The notes beneath the pieces are model-generated. The model did no database searches and was not told where the DNA came from. It saw only the letters and a list, made by a program, of their open reading frames with translations. A stretch of 64,000 bases of DNA from Rhizobium sp. SG_E_25_P2 (GTDB lineage: Bacteria > Pseudomonadota > Alphaproteobacteria > Rhizobiales > Rhizobiaceae), in NCBI RefSeq assembly GCF_029892285.1, contig NZ_JARXVM010000008.1, forward strand, positions 167,157 through 231,156. Direction: 5' to 3'. The position numbers and the translations under genes were made by a program. Positions 7,887 to 16,606 of the stretch are shown piece by piece; position 1 is the first letter of the stretch, and every line of letters starts with the position of its first letter.

Positions 7887-8558
7887 ATGGGCGCCGGACA
7901 CGACCACAACCATTCCTTCGAAGGGCTCGACCCCATCTATCAGCGCCGACTGAAAATCGTCATCGCTATCAATGCTCTGGGTTTCGCCGTTGAAATGGTC
8001 GCGGGGCAACTCGGCGGCTCGCAGGCGCTGAAAGTCGATTCGCTCGATTTTCTTGCCGATGCACTCACTTATGCGCTGTCTTTCGCCGTGATCGGCATGA
8101 GCTTGAAGATCCGCGCCCGCGCCGCACTGGTCAAAGGCGTATCGCTGGTGTTGATCGGCCTCTGGGTGGCCGGCTCGACTGTGTATCGCATCTTCTATCT
8201 CAACCAACCCAGCGCTGAGACGATGGGGCTGATCGGCATGCTGGCCTTCGCCGCCAATCTCGCCACCGTGCAGCTGTTGATCCGCTACAAGGATGGCGAC
8301 GCCAATGTCCGCTCGGTCTGGCTATGCTCGCGCAATGACGCGATCGGCAATGTCATCGTTGTCATCGCCGGCCTCGGCGTCTGGGGCACCGGCACGCCCT
8401 GGCCCGATCTGATCGTCGCCGCCATCATGGCCGGCCTGTTCCTCTGGTCATCCGTCCAGATTCTCACCCAGGCCCGCGAGGAACTGAGGGAGGCGGAACA
8501 GGGCGGACACGATCACGATCATCACGATCATGCGCATGGCCACGACCACGCGCATTGA
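7887..8558 (+). CDS. Cation diffusion facilitator family transporter
   Basis: Proton-driven exporter of divalent cations, 223 residues from the ATG at 7887 (MGAGHDHNHSFEG). It has about six membrane helices; helix II carries DSLDFLADALTYALS and helix V SRNDAIGNVIVV, the positions of the CDF metal site, with Asp and Asn where classical zinc transporters have His and His/Asp. Histidine-rich ends (HDHNH at the start, HDHDHHDHAHGHDHAH at the end) suggest metal capture. There is no long C-terminal cytoplasmic domain. Control by the divergent MerR regulator is predicted. The metal is not decided by sequence; cobalt would suit the neighbourhood. Confidence 0.87.
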   Translation: MGAGHDHNHSFEGLDPIYQRRLKIVIAINALGFAVEMVAGQLGGSQALKVDSLDFLADALTYALSFAVIGMSLKIRARAALVKGVSLVLIGLWVAGSTVYRIFYLNQPSAETMGLIGMLAFAANLATVQLLIRYKDGDANVRSVWLCSRNDAIGNVIVVIAGLGVWGTGTPWPDLIVAAIMAGLFLWSSVQILTQAREELREAEQGGHDHDHHDHAHGHDHAH

Positions 8559-8578
8559 GCATAACCAATGGCGGGGCG

Positions 8579-9214
8579 TCAGAATTCAACGCCCTGCTGG
8601 CCCTTGATGCCCGAGCGGAACGGATGCTTGATCAGCTCCATTTCGGTGACGAGATCGGCGATCTCGATCAACTCGTCCTTGGCGTTGCGGCCGGTCAGCA
8701 CGACATGGCACATCGGCGGCTTCTCCTGCGTGAGGAACTCGACGACCTCGGCGATGTCGATATAGTCGTAGCGAAGCGCGATATTGATTTCGTCGAGCAG
8801 CACCATGGATTTCTCGCCCGAGGAAATCAGCTCCTTGGCCTTGGCCCAGGCCTTCTGGGCATGCGCCACGTCGCGGGCGCGGTCCTGGGTTTCCCAGGTA
8901 AAGCCCTCGCCCATGGTGTGGAATTCGCAGATATCGGAAAAATGCGCCTCGATCAGGTCGCGTTCGCCAGTGGCCCAGGCCCCCTTGATGAACTGGATCA
9001 CCGCGCAGGGCATCTGATGGGCGATGTGGCGGAAGATCATGCCGAAACCGGCTGTCGACTTGCCCTTGCCCTTGCCGGTGTTGACGATGATCAACCCCTT
9101 CTCGCCGCTCTTGCCGGCCATGATCTTGTCACGCGCCGCCTTCTTCTTGGCCATCTTCTCGGCATGGCGGGCGTCGTCTTGGGGAGCGATAGTTTCGGAG
9201 GGGAGCTCGGTCAC
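8579..9214 (-). CDS. cobO: Cob(I)yrinic acid a,c-diamide adenosyltransferase (CobO/BtuR type)
   Basis: Attaches the 5'-deoxyadenosyl group of ATP to cob(I)alamin precursors. The 211-residue protein has the CobA/CobO P-loop GLIIVNTGKGKGKSTAGFGM at about residues 40-59 and downstream FIKGAWATGERDL, the SMVLLDEINIALRY Walker B-like strand and VLTGRNAKDELIEIADLVTEM. It ends the riboswitch-headed run cbtB-cbtA-cobP-cobW-orf-cobN and is convergent with the CDF gene. It lies about 140 bases downstream of the orphan Phd gene. Confidence 0.95.
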   Translation of the reverse strand: MTELPSETIAPQDDARHAEKMAKKKAARDKIMAGKSGEKGLIIVNTGKGKGKSTAGFGMIFRHIAHQMPCAVIQFIKGAWATGERDLIEAHFSDICEFHTMGEGFTWETQDRARDVAHAQKAWAKAKELISSGEKSMVLLDEINIALRYDYIDIAEVVEFLTQEKPPMCHVVLTGRNAKDELIEIADLVTEMELIKHPFRSGIKGQQGVEF

Positions 9215-9351
9215 TCTGTCAAATTCCTTGTCAATTGGTCCGCGTGCAAACGGGTCAGGTTTGGTTGGCGTGTGCGCACGCTGTAGGCTGCCAGCAATTC
9301 CGGCTTCTAACGTTGCGCCGCCACAAACGATTTTTGCATATCGTCAGCCGA

Positions 9352-9621
9352 CTATGCAGTCCTATCATCAGGATCGATCAATGTGCGAACGTCACCCTGC
9401 GCCGCGTTTGCTTCGGCGATAGACGCGCGCAGCCGCCCGGCATTGGCGGGGCTGGATAGAAGATGACATGTCTCCATCATGCTTTCGAACTCATCTTCCG
9501 AAAGGATGACGACAGCCTTCTTCCTGTTGCGCGTGACGAACAGGGGCGCGCGATCAAGCTCGACCGCATCAAGATGAGCCGAAAGATTCTGGCGAAAGTC
9601 ACTCATGCTGATATGGGGCAT
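9352..9621 (-). CDS. Phd/YefM-type antitoxin without a visible toxin
   Basis: An 89-residue antitoxin of the Phd/YefM family. The start MPHISMSDFRQNLSAHLD is preceded by a strong AGGAGG; an upstream in-frame ATG would add six residues. The core RAPLFVTRNRKKAVVILSEDEFESMMET is typical, followed by a flexible tail that normally binds YoeB or Doc. No toxin gene is found in the 137 bases downstream, and cobN is upstream, so this is a solitary antitoxin embedded in the cobalamin operon. It may have lost its toxin or now regulates something else. Confidence 0.82.
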   Translation of the reverse strand: MPHISMSDFRQNLSAHLDAVELDRAPLFVTRNRKKAVVILSEDEFESMMETCHLLSSPANAGRLRASIAEANAAQGDVRTLIDPDDRTA

Positions 9622-9653
9622 GACACGGTCCTCCTGCACATGTTCACCTCCTG

Positions 9654-12600
9654 CTATAGGTCTGCATTTACCATTATCCCAGCGAGTTCCTCCAACTCAA
9701 ACCGAGCCGAGTTGGATTTCGGGGACCAAAGTTTGCGATCCATCGCCTCGATCAGCTTCTGGGCCATTTCGCGCAGCGCCGCCTCGTTCTTCTCACTGAG
9801 AAAATCGCGCACCGTCTCGTCCATCAGATAGGCCTGATAGGCCGCCTCGAAGTGGTGGCTTTTCACTGCGCCCGTGGTCGCGGCATAGGCGAACATGAAG
9901 TCTACGGTGGCCGCCATTTCGCTGGCGCCCTTGTAGCCGTGGCGCATCGCGCCGGCGATCCATTTCGGATTGACGACGCGGCCGCGCACCACGCGCGAAA
10001 TCTCTTCTTCCAGCGACCGGATCACCGGCTTTTCCGGCCTGGAATGGTCGTTGTGGTAGATGGCGGGTTTCTGGCCCGACAGATGCTCCGCCGCCGCCGC
10101 CATGCCGCCCTGGAACTGGTAGTAATCGTCGGAATCGAGCAGGTCGTGCTCGCGATTGTCCTGGTTCTGCACCACGGCCTCAATCTGCGACAAGCGCGTC
10201 TCGAACAGGCCGCGCTCGGCCTCGCCGTCCTCTTCGGCGCCATAGGCGTAGCCGCCCCATTCGACGAAACTCTCGGCGAGGTCGGCCTTGTCCTCCCAAC
10301 CGCCTTCGTCCATCAGCGCCTGCAGGCCTGCGCCATAGGCGCCCGGTTTGGAGCCGAACACGCGGTAGCCAGCCTGTCGCGCCGCCTTCTTGTCGTCCGC
10401 TTCGCCCTTTGCCGAAATCGCCTGCGCTTCCGCTTTCATACGCGCCGCGATCGGATTGTCGGCCTCGTCCTCGTCGAGCCCGCCGATGGCGCGGACCGCC
10501 TTGTCGAACAGCGCGATCTGCTCGGGAAACGCGTCGCGGAAAAAGCCGGAGATGCGAAGCGTCACATCCACGCGCGGGCGCCCAAGCATGGATACCGGAA
10601 TGATCTCATAGCCGATGACCCGCGCCGAGCCCATATCCCAGACCGGCTTGGCCCCGATCAGCGCCAGCGCCTGGGCGATATCATCGCCGCCGGTGCGCAT
10701 GTTGGAGGTGCCCCAGGCGGTGATGCCCAGGCTTTTAGGCCAGTCGCCGTGATCCTGCGCATAACGCGTGACAAGTAGATCCGCCGATTTGCGTCCGAGT
10801 TCCCAGGCGGTCGGCGTCGGCACCGCGCGGGTGTCGACCGAGTAGAAGTTCTTCCCCGTCGGCAGCACATCCGGCCGCCCGCGCGTCGGCGCGCCGGACG
10901 GTCCGGGGGAGACGAAGCGACCAGCGAGACCCCGCATCAGCGCCTCGATCTCCGCATGACCACAGGCTTCGATCGACGGTTTCAGCCGCGTCTCGACCTG
11001 ATCGAGGACAGCGCGGGTGCGGAGCCAGGTTTCGGGGCAAGGGATTTCGCCGGAGACGAATTTCGCGGCCAGCAATTCGATGCGCTCCACCGTGTCGCCA
11101 TTGGTGCGCCAGGGGGCATAGAGGAGATCCGCGAGGATTGCCGGACGAGGACCGGTCCAAGGGGCGGCCATGTCGCAGTCCAGCGGGTCGAAGGTCGAGC
11201 CAGGATTGCCCCCCCCTGTCCTGCCGGACATCTCCCCCTCAAGGGGGGAGATTGGCTGGGGGCGGACACTCGCTTCAACGGCAGACACCTCGTGATTATC
11301 GCCGACGCCAGTGGGTCGGGAAGAGCCCGCTCCATCTGATCTGCCCCCTTGAGGGGGAGATGTCCGGCAGGACAGAGGGGGGTGAGCCACCCTCTCAGTG
11401 AGAGGCGCTTCCTCCGCCATATCCAAAGCCATCGCCCGCTGCAGGCTGGCGTTGCCGTCTTCGCCATCGCCACGCGGAACCCGCGCCAGCGCCACGGTCA
11501 GGTCCGTCAGCAACCGTCCCTCCGGCGCGACGCCGAACACATGCAGCCCGTCGCGGATCTGCAATTCCTTGAGATCGCACAGCCAGGCGTCGAGCTTCTG
11601 CAGCGCCGCGTCCTCGTCGAGCCCGGCGATGCCGACATCCTCGCCGAGGCCGGTGTCGGTGGCGAGATCGAGGATCTGCTTCTTGAGCAGCACGATGCGG
11701 CGCGGATCAGACCCCTGGGCGAGAAAATACTCGTCCACCAGCGCTTCGAGATCCTTCAGATAACCGTAACTCTCCGCCCGCGTCAGCGGCGGCGTCAGAT
11801 GGTCGAGAATGACGGCCGAAGACCGCCGCTTGGCCTGCGTGCCCTCGCCGGGATCGTTGACGATGAAGGGATAGAGATGCGGCAGGGGCCCGAACACCGC
11901 TTCGGGATAGCAGGTCTCCGACAGCGCCAGAGACTTGCCCGGCAACCACTCCATATTGCCATGCTTGCCCATATGGATGGCGACATCAGCGCCGAACGAC
12001 TCGCGGATGAAGGCGTAGAAGGCGAAATAACCATGCGGCGGCACGAGGTCGGGAGAGTGATAGGTCTCCTTCGGATCGATATTGTAGCCGCGCGCCGGCT
12101 GGATGCCGGTGAGCACCTGCCCGAAACGGCAAAGCGGCAGGGCGAAGGCGCCATCGAGGAAAAACGGATCATCCTCCGGCCCGCCCCAACGCGCCGTCAC
12201 CTCATCCTGAATCTGAGCCGGAAGACGGGCGAAGAAGTCGTTGTAAAGATTAAGCGACAGCGTCTCGCGGATCTCGCGGCCATCGGTTGCGGCATTGGTC
12301 GGCCCCGCCATCAGATAGTTGATCAGGCCGTCGCCGCTATCAGGCAGATCGCCGATCACATAGCCCGCCGCCTTCATCGCCTTCAGCGATTCCAGCGACC
12401 CAGCCGGCGTATCCAGACCCACGCCATTGCCGAGGCGGCCATCGCGATTGGGGTAATTGGCGAGGATCAACGCCACTTTCTTCTGACTGTTTTGCAGATG
12501 CCGCAGCCGCGCCCAGCGCGCCGCCTGTTCCGCCACGAAGGCGATGCGCGACGGCTCGGGTTCGGGACCGACAATATTGACCTGCGCGCGCGGATCAAAC

Positions 12601-13826
12601 CGCGCCGCTTTCTTGAACGACACCGCCCGGGTCAGCACGCGACCGTCCACTTCCGGCAGCGCCACATTCATGGCGAGGTCGCGCGTCGCCAACCCCATCG
12701 TGGAGCTTTCCCAGGCCTCGCGCGTCAGCGCCGAGAAGATCACCTGCAGCACCTGCGCGCCGGTCTCATCCAGCACCGTGCCGGTCTTTTCCGCGCCGGG
12801 AGAGACGACCGCGAAACTCGTGGCGTTCAGCACGACATCGGGCGCGTAGGTTTGAAACAGCGCCCGTATAGTTTTAGCCGACACCGGCTCCTTGAGGCTG
12901 GAAACGAAGATCGGCAGCACCCGCAAGCCGCGCGCCTGCAAGGCCTCGATCAGCGCTTCTACCGGGGCGGTCTGGCCGGATTGCACCAGCGCCTTGTAGA
13001 AAGTGATGACGGCCAAAGGGGTTTTGGCGGGGCGCTGGACTTGCGGCGCACTCTCCTCCGGATGGCGTAGCGCCTGCGGGATACCCCCCTCTGTCCTGCC
13101 GGACATCTCCCCCTCAAGGGGGGAGATTGGCTGGGAGGGCGCTCCCTGCCCCAATCTCGACGTCTCAATGCTGGGCGAGGCGTCGCCTCCTTCGATCTCC
13201 CCCCTTGAGGGGGAGATGCCCGGCAGGGCAGAGGGGGGCAACCCACCCACCGACGCCTCTTCCCACACATCCGCACTGACCACGCCCCTGCCCGGCCACC
13301 AGATCCCGGCCTTGTCGAGCTTGACCGGCGCCGCAGGCTTTTCCCCGCGCCCGATCAACGCCTCGCAATAGCGCGAAAACCCCGCCACATTCTCAGCCCC
13401 CGCCTCGACCAGATAGGTCCACAGCGTTTTGACGTCCTCGGCGGCAATCGTCGACCACGCGTCGACGCCGGCATCCGGGCGATCGTCGCCTGGCAGCGTG
13501 GCAAACTGGAAGCCATGCCGCTGCGCCGCCCCCATCAGCGCCTCGATCAGATAGGTGAAATAGCCGTAGCCGCCGAGCGCGCGCAGCACCACGAGTTTCG
13601 AATGCCGCGCCGTTTTCTCGACCCAGAGATCGATCGACATCGGATGTTTGAGGCTGGCGAGATTGACGATGCGCCAGTCGACCGCGCTCTCAGCGGTCGC
13701 CCGCGCCACCGATGCAATCTCGGTATCGGCCGCCGACAGGAACACGATCTCCCCCGGCGTCTGGCCGAGATCGACGGCGTCTTCGCTATCGGAGAGCGAG
13801 CCTTTCTGGGCGAGGAGGAGATGCAT
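9654..13826 (-). CDS. cobN: Aerobic cobaltochelatase large subunit CobN with two palindromic insertions
   Basis: Large subunit of the ATP-dependent CobNST complex that inserts cobalt into hydrogenobyrinic a,c-diamide in the cytoplasm. At 1390 residues it is about 115-120 longer than usual (about 1250-1275). The excess equals two in-frame insertions encoded by palindromic repeats, at about residues 190-248 and 813-872. Conserved CobN stretches flank them: NYPNRDGRLGNGVGLDTPAGS, FVNDPGEGTQAKRRSSAVI-type sequence, FGADVAIHMGKHGNMEWLPGK, GSDPRRIVLL, ITAWGTSNMRTGGDDIAQALALIG and the C-terminal YHNDHSRPEKPVIRSLEEEISRVV-type segment, without any frame break. It is preceded by orf74 and cobW and followed by phd and cobO. 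Confidence 0.96.
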   Translation of the reverse strand: MHLLLAQKGSLSDSEDAVDLGQTPGEIVFLSAADTEIASVARATAESAVDWRIVNLASLKHPMSIDLWVEKTARHSKLVVLRALGGYGYFTYLIEALMGAAQRHGFQFATLPGDDRPDAGVDAWSTIAAEDVKTLWTYLVEAGAENVAGFSRYCEALIGRGEKPAAPVKLDKAGIWWPGRGVVSADVWEEASVGGLPPSALPGISPSRGEIEGGDASPSIETSRLGQGAPSQPISPLEGEMSGRTEGGIPQALRHPEESAPQVQRPAKTPLAVITFYKALVQSGQTAPVEALIEALQARGLRVLPIFVSSLKEPVSAKTIRALFQTYAPDVVLNATSFAVVSPGAEKTGTVLDETGAQVLQVIFSALTREAWESSTMGLATRDLAMNVALPEVDGRVLTRAVSFKKAARFDPRAQVNIVGPEPEPSRIAFVAEQAARWARLRHLQNSQKKVALILANYPNRDGRLGNGVGLDTPAGSLESLKAMKAAGYVIGDLPDSGDGLINYLMAGPTNAATDGREIRETLSLNLYNDFFARLPAQIQDEVTARWGGPEDDPFFLDGAFALPLCRFGQVLTGIQPARGYNIDPKETYHSPDLVPPHGYFAFYAFIRESFGADVAIHMGKHGNMEWLPGKSLALSETCYPEAVFGPLPHLYPFIVNDPGEGTQAKRRSSAVILDHLTPPLTRAESYGYLKDLEALVDEYFLAQGSDPRRIVLLKKQILDLATDTGLGEDVGIAGLDEDAALQKLDAWLCDLKELQIRDGLHVFGVAPEGRLLTDLTVALARVPRGDGEDGNASLQRAMALDMAEEAPLTERVAHPPLSCRTSPPQGGRSDGAGSSRPTGVGDNHEVSAVEASVRPQPISPLEGEMSGRTGGGNPGSTFDPLDCDMAAPWTGPRPAILADLLYAPWRTNGDTVERIELLAAKFVSGEIPCPETWLRTRAVLDQVETRLKPSIEACGHAEIEALMRGLAGRFVSPGPSGAPTRGRPDVLPTGKNFYSVDTRAVPTPTAWELGRKSADLLVTRYAQDHGDWPKSLGITAWGTSNMRTGGDDIAQALALIGAKPVWDMGSARVIGYEIIPVSMLGRPRVDVTLRISGFFRDAFPEQIALFDKAVRAIGGLDEDEADNPIAARMKAEAQAISAKGEADDKKAARQAGYRVFGSKPGAYGAGLQALMDEGGWEDKADLAESFVEWGGYAYGAEEDGEAERGLFETRLSQIEAVVQNQDNREHDLLDSDDYYQFQGGMAAAAEHLSGQKPAIYHNDHSRPEKPVIRSLEEEISRVVRGRVVNPKWIAGAMRHGYKGASEMAATVDFMFAYAATTGAVKSHHFEAAYQAYLMDETVRDFLSEKNEAALREMAQKLIEAMDRKLWSPKSNSARFELEELAGIMVNADL
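11209..11388. repeat. Palindromic element inside cobN (copy 1)
   Basis: Two inverted arms of about 40 bases, CCCCTGTCCTGCCGGACATC... on the left (from 11211) and ...GATGTCCGGCAGGACAGAGG on the right (to about 11380), enclose a divergent centre of roughly 90 bases. Each arm also contains a small palindrome (CCCCCTCAAGGGGG-like). It is read through on the minus strand as part of CobN, encoding PPLSCRTSPPQGGRSD at one end and ISPLEGEMSGRT at the other. The same element is found intergenically in many Hyphomicrobiales genomes. Confidence 0.9.
13083..13255. repeat. Palindromic element inside cobN (copy 2)
   Basis: Same architecture as the copy at 11209-11388: left arm with CTGTCCTGCCGGACATCTCC, right arm with GGAGATGCCCGGCAGGGCAG, and a centre of about 60 bases unlike that of the other copy. 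On the minus strand it is read in frame as GGLPPSALPGISPSRGEIEGG ... PISPLEGEMSGRTEGG within CobN. Both copies share the reading frame of the second arm (ISPLEGEMSGRT) but differ in the frame of the first. Confidence 0.9.
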
Positions 13827-13936
13827 CAGAACCCTATTCTACCAATAAGCTGCAGGCGTTCGCAGACGCATCTCGCTATGATCTGATGCTGGGGGCGTAG
13901 AAATTGCATAGGCGCGATATCCCGCATGTCTCTTGT

Positions 13937-14161
13937 TCAGGAGGGAAGCAGGATTCCCTGGCCGAAAACATCGGTGAGCGCGGCGATCAGATCCGCCTCC
14001 CGCCTGCTGAGTTGGGACTGGTCCAGATGGCGCCAGTTCCGTTCGTAAATCGAAAATGCCTCCTGCGCCGGAATGGCTCTGTCAGGTTCGCCATTCCAGA
14101 TCAGCCGCGAAAGAGCGGGATAGTCTGCCGGTCGGACCATGCTGGCGGCGTCGATCATCAT
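13937..14161 (-). CDS. Small conserved-looking protein of unknown function
   Basis: A 74-residue acidic protein between cobW and cobN on the same strand, 53 bases after cobW and 110 before cobN. The sequence (SMVRPADYPALSRLIWNGEPDRAIPAQEAFSIYERNWRHLD... LIAALTDVFGQGIL) is soluble and mostly helical, without signal peptide, membrane segment or metal motif. A GGAT-type ribosome-binding site and the operon position argue that it is expressed. I do not recognise the family. Whether it serves cobalamin synthesis or is, like the downstream phd gene, cargo, is open. Confidence 0.6.
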   Translation of the reverse strand: MMIDAASMVRPADYPALSRLIWNGEPDRAIPAQEAFSIYERNWRHLDQSQLSRREADLIAALTDVFGQGILLPS

Positions 14162-14214
14162 GGATCTATCCTACCATCAAGAGCCCCGTCGGCAAAGACA
14201 TCCCGCTCTACCAC

Positions 14215-15264
14215 TCAACCCAGCGCTTTGATCTCCGCCATGATTGCAGCATCGTCCATCTCGTCATGCAGGCCGATGACCACGAGACGGGTTGCACGGG
14301 CCTCGCCCGGCGCCCAGGGGCGGTCGAAATAGGTCTCGATCCGCGAGCCGACCGCCTGGATCACCAGCCGCATCGGCTTGCCGGCGACATCGGCAAATCC
14401 CTTGAGGCGCAGAATGTCGTGCTTGTTGATCACCGGCTTCAGCGCTTCGACAAAAGCGCCAGCATCCTTGAGCGCGCCAAGCTCCACAATGAAGCTTTCG
14501 AACTCGTCGTGATCGTGATCGTGCGGCGCGCCCTCATGCTCGAGTTCGTGATGCGACTTGCGGTTCTCAATATCGCTTTCGGTGCCGACGCCCAGGCCCA
14601 GCAGCACGGAAGCCGGGATCTCGCCATTCCTGGCTTCGATCATCTTGGGCTTGCGGCTAGTGGCGGCATTGACGGCGTCGCGCACCGACTGGATGCCGGC
14701 GGCGTCGAGCAGATCGGTCTTGTTGAGCACGATGAGATCGGCGGCCGTCAGTTGATCCTCGAACAGTTCCTCGATCGGGCTTTCATGGTCGAGGCCTTCA
14801 TCTTCCTTGCGCTGCGCGTCCAGCGCATCGTGATCGTCAGCGAAACGGCCGGCGGCCACGGCGGCGCTGTCGACCACGGTGATGACGCCGTCCACCGTGA
14901 CAGCCGTCTTGATGCCGGGCCAGTTGAAGGCGGCGACCAGCGGCTGCGGCAGCGCCAGGCCAGAGGTCTCGATGACAATATGATCGGGCTTCACGTCGCG
15001 GGCGAGCAGCTTTTCCATGGTCGGGATGAAATCATCGGCGACGGTGCAGCAGATGCAGCCATTGTTGAGTTCGATGATGTCGTCTTCGGTGCAGGCCTCG
15101 GCGCCGCAGCCCTTCAGCACGTCGCCATCGACGCCGAGATCGCCGAATTCATTGATGATCAGCGCGATCTTCTTGCCGCCGGCGTTGGACAGCAGATTGC
15201 GGATCATCGTCGTCTTGCCCGCGCCGAGAAAGCCCGTGATCACGGTGGCCGGAATCTTTTGCAT
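14215..15264 (-). CDS. cobW: Cobalamin biosynthesis GTPase CobW
   Basis: A GTP-binding metallochaperone of the COG0523 family, thought to supply cobalt to CobN. The 349-residue protein has the P-loop TGFLGAGKTTM at residues 9-19, the metal-binding CxCC motif in NNGCICCTVADDF at about residues 69-81, IETSGLALP, the NKTDLL guanine motif and a His-rich loop (HHELEHEGAPHDHDHDEFE) before the C-terminal CobW domain ending in RIETYFDRPWAPGEARATRLVVIG. The placement between cobP/cobU and cobN and the riboswitch upstream point to cobalt use rather than the zinc role of other COG0523 members. Confidence 0.94.
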   Translation of the reverse strand: MQKIPATVITGFLGAGKTTMIRNLLSNAGGKKIALIINEFGDLGVDGDVLKGCGAEACTEDDIIELNNGCICCTVADDFIPTMEKLLARDVKPDHIVIETSGLALPQPLVAAFNWPGIKTAVTVDGVITVVDSAAVAAGRFADDHDALDAQRKEDEGLDHESPIEELFEDQLTAADLIVLNKTDLLDAAGIQSVRDAVNAATSRKPKMIEARNGEIPASVLLGLGVGTESDIENRKSHHELEHEGAPHDHDHDEFESFIVELGALKDAGAFVEALKPVINKHDILRLKGFADVAGKPMRLVIQAVGSRIETYFDRPWAPGEARATRLVVIGLHDEMDDAAIMAEIKALG

Positions 15265-15267
15265 CTC

Positions 15268-15783
15268 TTAACCCTTCATTTTCAGCGGCAGTCCCGCCGC
15301 GACGAAATAGACGTCCCGCGCGATCTGCGCGATCATTTGGTGGAGGCGGCCGGCGTGGTCGCGGAAGTCCCGCGCCATCTTGTTGTCAGGCACGATGCCA
15401 AGACCGACCTCGTTGCTGACGAGCACGATCCGCGCTCTTGGCGCTGACACGGCTTTCGCCAGCGCCTCGAATTCGACAGCGCCCGCCCGTTCTTCCATCA
15501 TCAGATTGGTGACCCACAGCGTCAGGCAATCGACGAGCACGATATTGCCGGGGGCGTCTATGGCCGCGAGCGCCTCAACCAGGTCGGTCGGGGCCTCATG
15601 CGTGGTCCAGGCCGGTCCGCGATCGGCGCGATGGGCGGCGATGCGCGCTTCCATCTCACCGTCCCAGGCCCGGCCCGTGGCGATGTAATGCAGCGTCAAA
15701 CCGCTGTCGCGGCAGATCTGCTCGGCGAAACGGGATTTTCCCGATCGCGCCCCGCCGAGCACCAATGTCGCAAAGCCGCTCAA
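15268..15783 (-). CDS. cobP: Adenosylcobinamide kinase / adenosylcobinamide-phosphate guanylyltransferase
   Basis: Bifunctional enzyme (CobP in aerobes, CobU in enteric bacteria) that phosphorylates adenosylcobinamide and then adds GMP to form AdoCbi-GDP for nucleotide loop assembly. The 171-residue protein begins with [18 protein letters not shown], the P-loop at residues 8-16, and has [20 protein letters not shown] (with the His that accepts GMP), [12 protein letters not shown] and the C-terminal [21 protein letters not shown]. Its start overlaps the cbtA stop (ATGA) and it is three bases from cobW, so all are one transcript. Confidence 0.95.
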   Translation of the reverse strand: MSGFATLVLGGARSGKSRFAEQICRDSGLTLHYIATGRAWDGEMEARIAAHRADRGPAWTTHEAPTDLVEALAAIDAPGNIVLVDCLTLWVTNLMMEERAGAVEFEALAKAVSAPRARIVLVSNEVGLGIVPDNKMARDFRDHAGRLHQMIAQIARDVYFVAAGLPLKMKG

Positions 15784-16505
15784 GCCGCCCGTTCCACATA
15801 GCGCTGATTGAGCGCGCCGATGCCGAGCCCGATCATCACCCAGAAGAACAGGCCTGTGGCCAGCGCCGCCGAGGCGTATTCGGCCGCCAGCAGGGCCGGA
15901 ACCGAGGTCGAGATATCCTCAGGCTGCGGCGCGCCGATCGCATGCGGAGCGAGCATCAGCACGACGCCAAAGGCCTTGGCCCAGATTTCCGGACGCAGCA
16001 GGAACAAGGCGAGCGCGCCTGCAGTCGCCGCTGCGCAACCGATCCACCAGATCTGCCGGGCAAACAGGTCGCCGGCCGGGAAGCCGGGCAGTTCCGGCGG
16101 CAGGCCGAGCGCCGGGGCCATCTGGAAGACCAGCCAGCCGAGGACGCCCCAGATCGCGCCGTTGGCGAGCGTCACGCTCCGGCCGCTGACCAGCGACGCC
16201 GCCATCAGGATGAGCGCAAAGCCCGTGCCGGTGACGAGATTGGCCATCAGCGTGCCGGTGAGACGGTCGACGCCAAACAGCATGCCGGCATCGTCTTCGC
16301 CTTCGGCCGCATGTTCATGCGCCTGGGCTGGCGTGAAGAGGCCGAGATCGAGCGCGGACGAATGTTCATGCGCCGCGTCCGGCGCCGTCTCATATTTCTC
16401 GGCTTCGAGAATGAGCGGCACGACGCGCGCCTGCTGCGCCACCGTCGCCAGAACGCCAGCAAGCAACCCGGCCACCAGAGCGACCAGAAGATATCGAGTT
16501 ATCAT
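15780..16505 (-). CDS. cbtA: Cobalt transporter subunit CbtA
   Basis: Membrane subunit of the B12-regulated cobalt transporter CbtAB. The 241-residue protein has an N-terminal membrane helix ([21 protein letters not shown]), a His/Glu-rich loop (AAHEHSS... [13 protein letters not shown]) likely to bind metal, and about five further helices, including [17 protein letters not shown] and [19 protein letters not shown]. It follows cbtB after about 100 bases and overlaps cobP by four bases. This window therefore uses CbtAB rather than a CbiMNQO transporter for cobalt. Confidence 0.92.
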   Translation of the reverse strand: MITRYLLVALVAGLLAGVLATVAQQARVVPLILEAEKYETAPDAAHEHSSALDLGLFTPAQAHEHAAEGEDDAGMLFGVDRLTGTLMANLVTGTGFALILMAASLVSGRSVTLANGAIWGVLGWLVFQMAPALGLPPELPGFPAGDLFARQIWWIGCAAATAGALALFLLRPEIWAKAFGVVLMLAPHAIGAPQPEDISTSVPALLAAEYASAALATGLFFWVMIGLGIGALNQRYVERAA

Positions 16506-16606
16506 GACAGTCCCTTTCGAAAGACCAGCAAGACCGAATGCTCAAACGACGTTTGCGCCTGGGGCCGATTGGCCCCGGCGCATGCCGTCAAGCTGGGATC
16601 GGCGTC

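Noticed and set aside
9463..9831. Plus-strand frame over the Phd and cobN ends
   Set aside because: Antisense to two recognised genes and without a ribosome-binding site or family.
11209..13255. CRISPR-like repeats in cobN
   Set aside because: Only two inverted-repeat elements about 2 kb apart, without direct repeats and spacers.
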